Source: B8-G4 sp033720735
Lineage (GTDB): Bacteria; Bacteroidota; Bacteroidia; Chitinophagales; Saprospiraceae
DNA: 12,628 nucleotides
NCBI GenBank assembly: GCA_033720735.1
Contig: JAWWBX010000103.1
Span: 1 to 12,628, forward strand
Reading direction: 5' to 3'
Below are positions 7,396 to 12,628 of the stretch, piece by piece. How positions within the stretch are numbered: position 1 is the stretch's first letter; every line of letters starts with the position of its first letter. The notes under the pieces were generated by a model. The model saw only the letters and a list, made by a program, of their open reading frames with translations, had not been told where the DNA came from and searched no databases. A program made the position numbers and the translations under genes.

Positions 7396-7403
7396 CCAAA
7401 TTA
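7396..7403 (-). promoter_or_regulatory. Possible -7 promoter element of the tail-fibre-like gene
   Basis: On the minus strand TAATTTGG matches the Bacteroidota -7 consensus TAnnTTTG at five of six fixed positions. It ends 44 bp before the ATG at 7351. The -33 region is weak (TTCG about 18 bp further up; a TTG lies too far away). If active, the tail-fibre-like and propeller genes can be transcribed separately from the sensor/regulator pair. Confidence 0.35.
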
Positions 7404-7448
7404 GCGCCGGTCGATCAGGCCCGAAGCCCAAGTACGTATTCGGTGGAC

Positions 7449-7469
7449 TTGGTTGGAAATTTGGTTGGA
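7449..7469. promoter_or_regulatory. 9-bp direct repeat, candidate operator
   Basis: TTGGTTGGA occurs at 7449-7457 and again at 7461-7469, exactly 12 bp apart and separated by AAT. The pair lies in the 168-bp gap between the LytTR regulator and the tail-fibre-like gene, about 46-73 bp upstream of the possible -7 box. LytTR-family regulators bind pairs of 9-bp direct repeats, although known members use wider spacing (roughly 21-bp period), so the link is a hypothesis only. Confidence 0.3.
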
Positions 7470-7519
7470 CGTGTCGCGCTGGCCGTCAGGTAAACAGGAG
7501 TGGATGTGGCTCGTACAGT

Positions 7520-8263
7520 CTACTGGTAGATCAGTTTCATCAGCGCTTCCTTTCGCGCGCGTGCGACCTGGATGATCGACCCGTCCTGCAGCACCACATT
7601 GCCGCCGGATCCTTTGATATACCGCTTGAGGTAGTTCAGGTTGACCAGGTACGACTGGTGCGTTCGGAAGAAGGAGGGATTGCTGAGAAGTGCGGTGGTG
7701 TCCTTGAGGGTCTTGGAGATCACGTGTTGTTCATCATTCACGCAATGGATGGTGGTATAATTACCTTCTGCCGAGCAATACAGGATATCGCTCACGTTGA
7801 CAAATTGCAGTCCGTCGACCGAAGGAATGGCAAGTTTTTGGAACCCTTTTTCACCACTCCGGATATTGGTGAGGAGCACTTCGAGCTGCTCGGATGACTG
7901 GCGTGCTTCCAGGCGTTGACGTGCCTTGTCGACGGCACGGACCAGTTCCTCCTCATCTACGGGCTTGAGCAGATAGTCCATGGCACTGACCTTGATGGCG
8001 TTCATTGCGTACTGATCGTACGCCGTGACAAAGATGACTTCGAGGTGTTTCTCTTCCAGTTCCTCAAGCATTTGAAACCCATTCTTGCCGGGCATTTCAA
8101 TATCAAGGAACAACAGGTCCGGATCGCGTTCTTTGATGGCCTGAAGGCCTTCATCAGCACTGCGGCAGTGACCGACCTGTTCGACAGACGGGCAGTAGCG
8201 CTCGAGCAAAATACCCAACGCTTCCAGCGAATCAATTTCATCATCAATTAACAGGGCTCTCAT
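7520..8263 (-). CDS. LytTR-family response regulator
   Basis: This is a response regulator with an N-terminal receiver domain and a C-terminal LytTR DNA-binding domain. Numbering from the ATG at 8278 (252 residues): the acidic pocket is IDDE at 11-14, the phospho-acceptor is Asp59 in LDIEMPG, the switch Thr is Thr85 (VTAYD), and the conserved Lys is Lys105 (LLKPVD). The LytTR domain covers about 147-250, with SAEGNYTTI, FFRTHQSYLVN and the closing VARARKEAL typical of the family. The start at 8263 (MRALLIDDE) is preferred because the receiver strand normally starts directly after it; 8278 adds five residues. The gene overlaps the end of the sensor kinase gene by 20 bp (35 bp with the longer start), so the two are surely one operon. 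It is expected to be phosphorylated by that kinase and to activate or repress nearby genes. Confidence 0.93.
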   Translation of the reverse strand: MRALLIDDEIDSLEALGILLERYCPSVEQVGHCRSADEGLQAIKERDPDLLFLDIEMPGKNGFQMLEELEEKHLEVIFVTAYDQYAMNAIKVSAMDYLLKPVDEEELVRAVDKARQRLEARQSSEQLEVLLTNIRSGEKGFQKLAIPSVDGLQFVNVSDILYCSAEGNYTTIHCVNDEQHVISKTLKDTTALLSNPSFFRTHQSYLVNLNYLKRYIKGSGGNVVLQDGSIIQVARARKEALMKLIYQ

Positions 8264-10517
8264 CGGATTGCGTTTCATTTACGGGTTCATCATTGTTGAA
8301 TATCAGGGGAATACTGATCGTGACGCGGGTGCCGGTAGCGGCTCCGGAGCGGTCATACAGATCCTGCACATTGGCGTGGGCATCAATGCCCAGGGTGCTT
8401 TTGATCAGGGCAATGCGGTCGTGGGTAATCTTCATGCCAAAAGACTCTTTTTTGTAGGGTCGGTCCTGTGCGAGGGCGGTCGCCGCCTTGCGTCCGATCC
8501 CGTTGTCGGTGATGGCGATCTTCATATTTCGTCCATGTTTCCCGATGTGGATCTGCAAGGTGCGTTCACCTTCCTTCAACATCAACCCGTGCCAGATGGC
8601 ATTCTCCACGTAAGGCTGGATTAGCAGGGGCGGTACCAGCACCCTGGCCGGGTCGATATCGTCGGCAACGCTGATGTTGTAGCTGAAGGCCGAGCGGAAG
8701 CGGCGCGCTTCGATCTCAATATAGAGACGCAGTGCCTGCAGCTCATTGTTCAGCGTGATCAGGGTGCTCTCGCTGTTGCGCAGGATGGCACGCATCAGCT
8801 GTGAGAATTTTGTCAGGTATTTGCTTGCTGCTTCGGTATCCTCCTTGAGGATGTAGTTCTTGACCGAGTTGAGGCTGTTGAACATGAAATGCGGGTTCAT
8901 CTGTGCGCGGAGTGCCTTCATCTCGTTTTCCGCGAGCCGTTTTGAAAAGTCCTGCTTGATCCGCTCTTCGCGCTGGATGTAGGTGACCCGCAGATGATAC
9001 ACGCTCCCGAAGATCCCAAGGATCAGCACCCCCAGGCTGCCCAGGACCAGGGGGTGGTTGAGAAGAGGCCGCTGGATTGCGATTTCCAGGTCAGTATGTC
9101 CGGGCACCCACGCGCCGCCATCCACCCGCGCTGCGAATGAGAAGGTGTAATTTCCCGGACTGAGATCGGTGTATCGCATCGTTCTGGAGTCATCGCTGAG
9201 GACCCACTGATCATCGTGACCACTCAGCATGAAGCGATAGGCAATGTCACCGGGAGGATCAAGCACCGGCCAGGACACGGTGAAGTTGAGGTCGTTCTCG
9301 CGCTTGTTGAGCAGGAGTTGTGACGTACACACGGGTGATTCAGGTAGTACTGCAGGCTGGTCATTGACCGAGATTCCGGTCAGGATCGGACGGGCGGAAG
9401 TTTGCCACGTGGATGCGATGGTCTGATTGCGGCCGATGTTGAGTCCCGTAGACCCGGCAACGATCAGCGTACTGTCCCTGCTCACCCATACCTGGAAATA
9501 ATAGTTGCTGGCCCTGATGCCACCTTCTTTCACCCGGTCGGTAGGGAAGGAGGACCAGGTCTTGCTGCGGACATCGAACGTGCCGGTTCCGTGGCGTGAG
9601 GCATACAGCAGGGCATTTGCGTCTTGCACGGCGATGTCGTAGATGACCGATGCCTGTTGGTTTACGTCCGGTTCGTTGTAGCTGGTCCAGGTCCTGGTGC
9701 GGGTATTGAAATGGGCGAGGCCTCCGGACCATGTAGCCGCCCACAGGTCTTCGTCACCCAGGAACGTCAGATCCATTAATAAATAATTGCGCGAGTCGAG
9801 GCCTAAATCACGGCTGCCCACCGGCATGTCATGGATCTCAAACACCTCGTCACGTACATGGAATGAAACCAGCCCGGCACGGGTGCCGATCCATAGCAGA
9901 TCCGGGTTGCGCGGGTCGAACTTCAGGTCGCGCATCGTATTCACAAAATCGGGATCATTGAACCCGACATCTTCGACCAGTTGCTCGATGGGCACCAGGA
10001 AGTGCTCAAACGTCATCGTTTCCGGGTCGCATTTGATCAGGCCAGGCCGGCTGCACATCCACACCGTTCCATCATCGCTCTGGATCATGCCCCAAATGCG
10101 GGGGCTCGGCACGCGGCCACCGAGTGAAACAGGCAGGTAGCGCCGGAAGATATTTTTAACCGGATCATAGACACAAAATCCCATATTCCGCGTCCCGATC
10201 CAGATCTGATCGTTCTGGTCTGCCATGAGTGAATTGACAATGGACTCTGTGATGGTGGTCGTGTCAGGAATGCGTGGACTGAATCCGGTGACCTCATTGC
10301 CGTCGAACATAAAGAGTCCCTTGTCTGTCGCCAGCCAGATGCGTCCGAGGCGGTCCTGCTGGATCTCGGATGTCAGAAAATGCTCCGGCAGGCCATCCCG
10401 GTAGTCGAGCACCCTGAAGGACATGTCCGGCACCTGGGCCAGAATGGGTGTCAACGTGCACAACAGGAGACAGCACGGTACCAGACAAAGACGTGCGTGC
10501 CGGTGAATTGAAAACAT
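8244..10517 (-). CDS. Membrane sensor histidine kinase: two-component propeller, Y_Y_Y domain, LytS-type kinase
   Basis: This 757-residue sensor has a signal peptide or N-terminal anchor (residues 1-28, Cys/Leu-rich). Residues ~35-370 hold propeller blades of the 'two-component regulator propeller' kind (DGLPEHFLTS, then DRLGRIWLATDKGLFMFDG, then DQIWIGTRNMGFCVYDP). That is enough for about one seven-bladed propeller, half of what the large hybrid sensors carry. A Y_Y_Y domain follows (about 405-483; AYRFMLSGHDDQW, LSPGNYTF). One transmembrane helix lies at 488-508. A coiled linker leads to the LytS/YpdA-type kinase domain with phospho-acceptor His543 in NPHFMFNSL. The ATPase part has QPYVENAIWHG (634-644) and a DNGIG motif (671-675). 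Sensing is periplasmic and the kinase cytoplasmic. The ATG at 10517 is the only plausible start: an in-frame TGA lies ~40 bp upstream with no ATG between. A TATTTTG element ends 8 bp before the ATG, which would give an almost leaderless mRNA; this is weak. The 10518-10680 gap holds no gene and no clear terminator for the antiporter, only a 12-bp palindrome (10668-10679). Confidence 0.93.
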   Translation of the reverse strand: MFSIHRHARLCLVPCCLLLCTLTPILAQVPDMSFRVLDYRDGLPEHFLTSEIQQDRLGRIWLATDKGLFMFDGNEVTGFSPRIPDTTTITESIVNSLMADQNDQIWIGTRNMGFCVYDPVKNIFRRYLPVSLGGRVPSPRIWGMIQSDDGTVWMCSRPGLIKCDPETMTFEHFLVPIEQLVEDVGFNDPDFVNTMRDLKFDPRNPDLLWIGTRAGLVSFHVRDEVFEIHDMPVGSRDLGLDSRNYLLMDLTFLGDEDLWAATWSGGLAHFNTRTRTWTSYNEPDVNQQASVIYDIAVQDANALLYASRHGTGTFDVRSKTWSSFPTDRVKEGGIRASNYYFQVWVSRDSTLIVAGSTGLNIGRNQTIASTWQTSARPILTGISVNDQPAVLPESPVCTSQLLLNKRENDLNFTVSWPVLDPPGDIAYRFMLSGHDDQWVLSDDSRTMRYTDLSPGNYTFSFAARVDGGAWVPGHTDLEIAIQRPLLNHPLVLGSLGVLILGIFGSVYHLRVTYIQREERIKQDFSKRLAENEMKALRAQMNPHFMFNSLNSVKNYILKEDTEAASKYLTKFSQLMRAILRNSESTLITLNNELQALRLYIEIEARRFRSAFSYNISVADDIDPARVLVPPLLIQPYVENAIWHGLMLKEGERTLQIHIGKHGRNMKIAITDNGIGRKAATALAQDRPYKKESFGMKITHDRIALIKSTLGIDAHANVQDLYDRSGAATGTRVTISIPLIFNNDEPVNETQSDESPVN

Positions 10518-10680
10518 GCCCCGGCAAAATACCCGAATCCCGCGGTTTAACGCCCGTCAAAATGTGCTGTCTGCGCTCTGGGTTATGTATTCCGCCGATT
10601 CCGGCATGAATGTGGCAGGTTGGCCAGGATCTGGGGTGCAACGAGTACCCGAAACGCGGCACGCCAGATCTCCGGAGATG

Positions 10681-12318
10681 CTAGTTCTGAAACTGCAGGA
10701 TCGCCCGTTCCGAGATCTTGCCCGCCGCCTCCATTTGTTCGGTGATCACCTCGTTGGCACCAAGCCGGGTGAGCGCTTCCGTTTCGGCAGGGAATCTTGA
10801 GCGCACAATGATGTGCGCATGATGGTTGGTTTTGCGTACCTGAGCGGTGATCTCTTCGGCGGTACACGCGTCATGCACGGCGATCACCACCGTTTTGGCC
10901 TTGTCTACTGCTGCCCGCAAAAGGACGTCCTGAACACGGGCGTCGCCACCATAGATGGGTTCGCCATCCTCGCGGGCATGCTCCACGCGTTTCTCGTCCT
11001 TTTCGATGATCGCGTACGGCACATGCTGCTGCGCCAGCTGTTTGGAAAGCATCTGCCCGTTGACCCCGTAACCGATGATCACCAGGTGCTGCGCTTTGTG
11101 GGAGACCTTGCTTTCCTGCCCTTTGGGCAGTACGTTGATGCGATGCAGCATGCGCAGGACACCCGGAATGCCGATGATGCGCAACGCCAGTTTAGGCGCA
11201 CTATTGATGATAAACGGGGACACTGCCATCGAGAAAATCGATACCGCCAGGAACACCTGGTACTGCTCAAACGTAAGCAGGGCATTGTCGTTGCCCGTCT
11301 CGGAGAGGATAAACGCAAATTCACCCACCTGGCACAGGGACAGGCCAGCGATCAGGGCATTGCGCAGTGAGAGCTTCAACCACAGGGCCAGTCCGGTGAC
11401 GATGACGGTCTTGGTCACCAGCACGGCCAGGACGACCGCCAGGATGATCAACAGATTGGACGCGAAGAACGACAGGTTGAGCAGCATGCCGATCGACACA
11501 AAGAAAATGCTGGTGAAGATCTTTTTGAGCGGCAGGATATTGCTCAGCGCGTCGTAGGAGAATTCAGACTCCGAGATGATCAGTCCGGCCAGGAAGGCAC
11601 CCAGGGCGAGCTTCAGACCCAACTCGTACGTCACGAAGGCCGTCGCAAAGCAGATCACGAGGATGGATACGAGGAACAATTCCTGGTTGCGGGTATGCAC
11701 AATGCTCCGCAGGATGCGCGGGACGAGTGTCCGGGCGAGGTAAATGATCACTGCCACCAGTGCCACACCGATCGCCAGGTTGCCGAGGGCCGCAAGTCCG
11801 CCCCCCTGCGTCCCTGCCAGATAAGGCACCACCAGCATCATGGGGATGATGATGATGTCCTGGAAGATCAGGATCGACAAGGCCGCCTGACCATGTCGTG
11901 TGTCCATGAGGCCGTGTTCCTGCAACATGTGCAGGACGATCGCGGTGCTGCTGAGTGAAAAGAGAAAACCCACAAAGAGCGCCTGCTGCCACGCCAGACC
12001 GATGGCCATCCCGATGAGACAGACGAGCACAATCGTGAGCAGCACCTGCAGTCCGCCGCCGACCAGGATCAGCCGCTTGGTCCGCAGGAGCTTTTCGAGC
12101 GAGAACTCCATGCCGATGGTAAAGAGCAACAACAACACGCCGATCTCGGCCATCGTCTCCACCTCCTCGGTGGCCGTCACCAGCCCCAGCCCGTAGGGTC
12201 CGGCGATCAGTCCGGACAGCAGCAGGCCGACGATCGTCGGTACTTTCAGCTTGCTGCTGATATACAACACGACCGCCGCGATGGCGAAGATGACCGTGAT
12301 CTCGAAGAGGAGTTCCAT
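10681..12318 (-). CDS. CPA2-family monovalent cation:proton antiporter with TrkA-N (RCK) domain, Kef-type
   Basis: This 545-residue inner-membrane protein exchanges K+ or Na+ for protons, or acts as a K+ efflux system, as in the KefB/KefC/CPA2 family. Residues 1 to ~385 hold about 12 hydrophobic segments: an N-terminal helix (3-20), VPTIVGLLLSGLIAGP (26-41), the ALSILIFQDIIIIP segment with the conserved Gln-Asp pair (153-154), and LGAFLAGLIISES (239-251). Residues ~409-525 form a TrkA-N Rossmann domain with GYGVNG (416-421) and an acidic residue ending the second strand (Glu439), which usually bind NAD(H) or a nucleotide to gate transport. No TrkA-C domain follows. Length fits this branch; it is shorter than E. 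coli KefC (~620). Which cation is carried cannot be told from sequence. It is probably transcribed alone; its leader contains a strong palindrome 14 bp from the ATG. Confidence 0.92.
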   Translation of the reverse strand: MELLFEITVIFAIAAVVLYISSKLKVPTIVGLLLSGLIAGPYGLGLVTATEEVETMAEIGVLLLLFTIGMEFSLEKLLRTKRLILVGGGLQVLLTIVLVCLIGMAIGLAWQQALFVGFLFSLSSTAIVLHMLQEHGLMDTRHGQAALSILIFQDIIIIPMMLVVPYLAGTQGGGLAALGNLAIGVALVAVIIYLARTLVPRILRSIVHTRNQELFLVSILVICFATAFVTYELGLKLALGAFLAGLIISESEFSYDALSNILPLKKIFTSIFFVSIGMLLNLSFFASNLLIILAVVLAVLVTKTVIVTGLALWLKLSLRNALIAGLSLCQVGEFAFILSETGNDNALLTFEQYQVFLAVSIFSMAVSPFIINSAPKLALRIIGIPGVLRMLHRINVLPKGQESKVSHKAQHLVIIGYGVNGQMLSKQLAQQHVPYAIIEKDEKRVEHAREDGEPIYGGDARVQDVLLRAAVDKAKTVVIAVHDACTAEEITAQVRKTNHHAHIIVRSRFPAETEALTRLGANEVITEQMEAAGKISERAILQFQN

Positions 12319-12331
12319 TGGGTTCTAAGAT

Positions 12332-12363
12332 AGACTTTCGAAGTTTTAAGACTTCGAAAGTCT
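12332..12363. repeat. 12-bp inverted repeat in the antiporter leader
   Basis: AGACTTTCGAAG (12332-12343) and CTTCGAAAGTCT (12352-12363) are perfect reverse complements around an 8-base loop (12344-12351). A second, overlapping hairpin is possible within it: AAGACTT (12348-12354) and AAGTCTT (12358-12364) with a 3-base loop, so the two structures exclude each other. It lies 14 bp upstream of the antiporter ATG, inside the probable 5' UTR, and about 64 bp before the tRNA promoter. It lacks a T run on either side, so it is more likely an operator, an mRNA structure, or a dispersed palindromic repeat than a terminator. Confidence 0.7.
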
Positions 12364-12426
12364 TAATGCGCAGACAGGTGAAAAAGTTGAGACAACCGGA
12401 AGATGGAGCGGAAGCTGTAATAGTCT

Positions 12427-12434
12427 TACCTTTG
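12427..12434 (+). promoter_or_regulatory. -7 promoter element of the tRNA-Ser gene
   Basis: TACCTTTG matches the Bacteroidota -7 consensus TAnnTTTG at every fixed position. It ends 11 bp before the first tRNA base, so transcription would start only a few bases before the mature 5' end, as is common for tRNA genes. No good -33 TTG is seen at the expected distance. Confidence 0.6.
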
Positions 12435-12445
12435 CCTTTCCCACA

Positions 12446-12532
12446 GGAGGAGTGCCGGAGTGGTCGAACGGGCCGCACTCGAAATGCGGTGTACTGGCAA
12501 CGGTACCGGGGGTTCTAATCCCTCCTCCTCCG
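12446..12532 (+). tRNA. tRNA-Ser (anticodon CGA)
   Basis: An 87-nt class II tRNA decoding UCG. The acceptor stem is GGAGGAG (12446-12452) with CTCCTCC (12525-12531), fully paired, with discriminator base G at 12532, the expected serine identity base. The anticodon stem CCGCA/TGCGG is fully paired around loop CTCGAAA, giving anticodon CGA. A long variable arm (12491-12506, GTAC/GTAC stem) is typical of tRNA-Ser. The T arm has TTCTAAT flanked by GGGGG/CCCTC. The 3' CCA is not encoded; the next bases are CGC. The D arm lies in 12454-12472. The open frame on the opposite strand (12346-12558) is the usual tRNA-antisense artefact. Confidence 0.95.
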
Positions 12533-12537
12533 CGTTC

Positions 12538-12578
12538 GCTCGCCGTTGTTCCGCGCAACGCGAGGAACGAAAGCGAGC
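12538..12578 (+). other. Nested hairpin directly downstream of tRNA-Ser
   Basis: Outer arms GCTCGC (12538-12543) and GCGAGC (12573-12578) enclose inner arms GTTCC (12548-12552) and GGAAC (12564-12568). These in turn enclose GCG (12553-12555) and CGC (12559-12561) with a 3-base loop and a 2-base bulge. No T run follows, so it is not a classic terminator. It begins 6 bases after the tRNA and ends 25 bases before the next start codon. It could be a processing or stability structure, a weak terminator, or part of a mobile or dispersed repeat. Confidence 0.6.
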
Positions 12579-12603
12579 TATTGGTTCCTACAAAACCAAG
12601 CCC

Positions 12604-12628
12604 ATGTACTGCGTGTATGTCATCCGGA
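12604..12628 (+). CDS. Start of a probable GIY-YIG nuclease family protein (cut by window edge)
   Basis: From the ATG at 12604 the reading frame gives Met-Tyr-Cys-Val-Tyr-Val-Ile-Arg before the window ends. This matches the usual opening strand of small GIY-YIG nuclease proteins (UvrC N-terminal/YhbQ-like), where the Tyr in V-Y-V/I-L/I-R/K-S begins the domain. Only eight residues are visible, so the call rests on this short match. If right, it lies 71 bp after tRNA-Ser on the same strand and could be co-transcribed with it. Confidence 0.5.

Noticed and set aside
7352..7399. Upstream ATG at 7399 for the tail-fibre-like gene
   Set aside because: It adds 16 residues before an otherwise perfect signal peptide and overlaps the likely -7 box; the ATG at 7351 is better.
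10668..10679. Palindrome ATCTCCGGAGAT just after the antiporter stop as a terminator
   Set aside because: A self-complementary 12-mer with no loop and no following T tract; there is no support for termination.
11564..12478. Long (304-codon) minus-strand open frame overlapping the antiporter
   Set aside because: It is an out-of-frame shadow of the antiporter with Arg/His/Pro-rich low-complexity content; the antiporter frame has clear membrane segments and motifs.
12346..12558. Open frame on the minus strand across the tRNA, giving a GGGGIRTPG-like product
   Set aside because: This is the well-known artefact of translating the antisense strand of a tRNA-Ser gene.

Overview
The window looks like a piece of a Bacteroidota chromosome, probably Saprospiria/Lewinella-like or Cytophagia-like; that placement is inference. 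Support comes from a secreted lamin-tail protein with a type IX secretion (T9SS) C-terminal domain, a large Asp-box propeller ending in a Bacteroidota-style GC tail, a 'VGIG'-repeat tail-fibre-like protein, a propeller/Y_Y_Y/LytS-type sensor kinase with a LytTR regulator, absence of clear Shine-Dalgarno sequences, and a perfect TAnnTTTG -7 box before a tRNA. GC content, judged by eye, is in the mid-50s percent. No phage, insertion sequence or CRISPR array is visible.

Layout: (a) 1-468 holds no gene. It has a rho-independent terminator for a gene left of the window, two REP-like palindromic repeats, and two copies of a 'CGCGGATTG'-type repeat, each followed by a copy of the SRAP gene's 3' end. 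(b) 469-1212 (-) is an SRAP/HMCES-family abasic-site DNA-protein crosslink protein, preceded by octamer repeats. (c) 1450-2589 (+) is a secreted lamin-tail-domain protein with a T9SS sorting domain. (d) 2787-10517 is a minus-strand block read as sensor kinase, LytTR regulator, tail-fibre-like repeat protein, then Asp-box propeller protein. Kinase and regulator genes overlap, and the last two overlap by one base (TAATG). A possible promoter and a 9-bp direct repeat lie just before the tail-fibre-like gene, so the four genes may be one regulated unit or two adjacent units. A hairpin plus T-rich tract follows the last gene. (e) 10681-12318 (-) is a CPA2/Kef-type cation:proton antiporter with a TrkA-N domain and a strong palindrome in its leader. 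(f) 12446-12532 (+) is tRNA-Ser(CGA) with its own -7 box, followed by a nested hairpin and the first eight codons of what looks like a GIY-YIG nuclease, cut by the window edge.

Functionally, the central block suggests a membrane sensor that controls, through a LytTR regulator, genes including neighbouring exported surface or secreted proteins; the sequence does not show the signal or the exact targets. The flanking genes (SRAP, antiporter, tRNA) are ordinary chromosomal functions. The less ordinary signals are in the intergenic DNA: the duplicated SRAP tail, the candidate operator before the tail-fibre-like gene, the antiporter-leader palindrome, and the tRNA-hairpin-nuclease junction.
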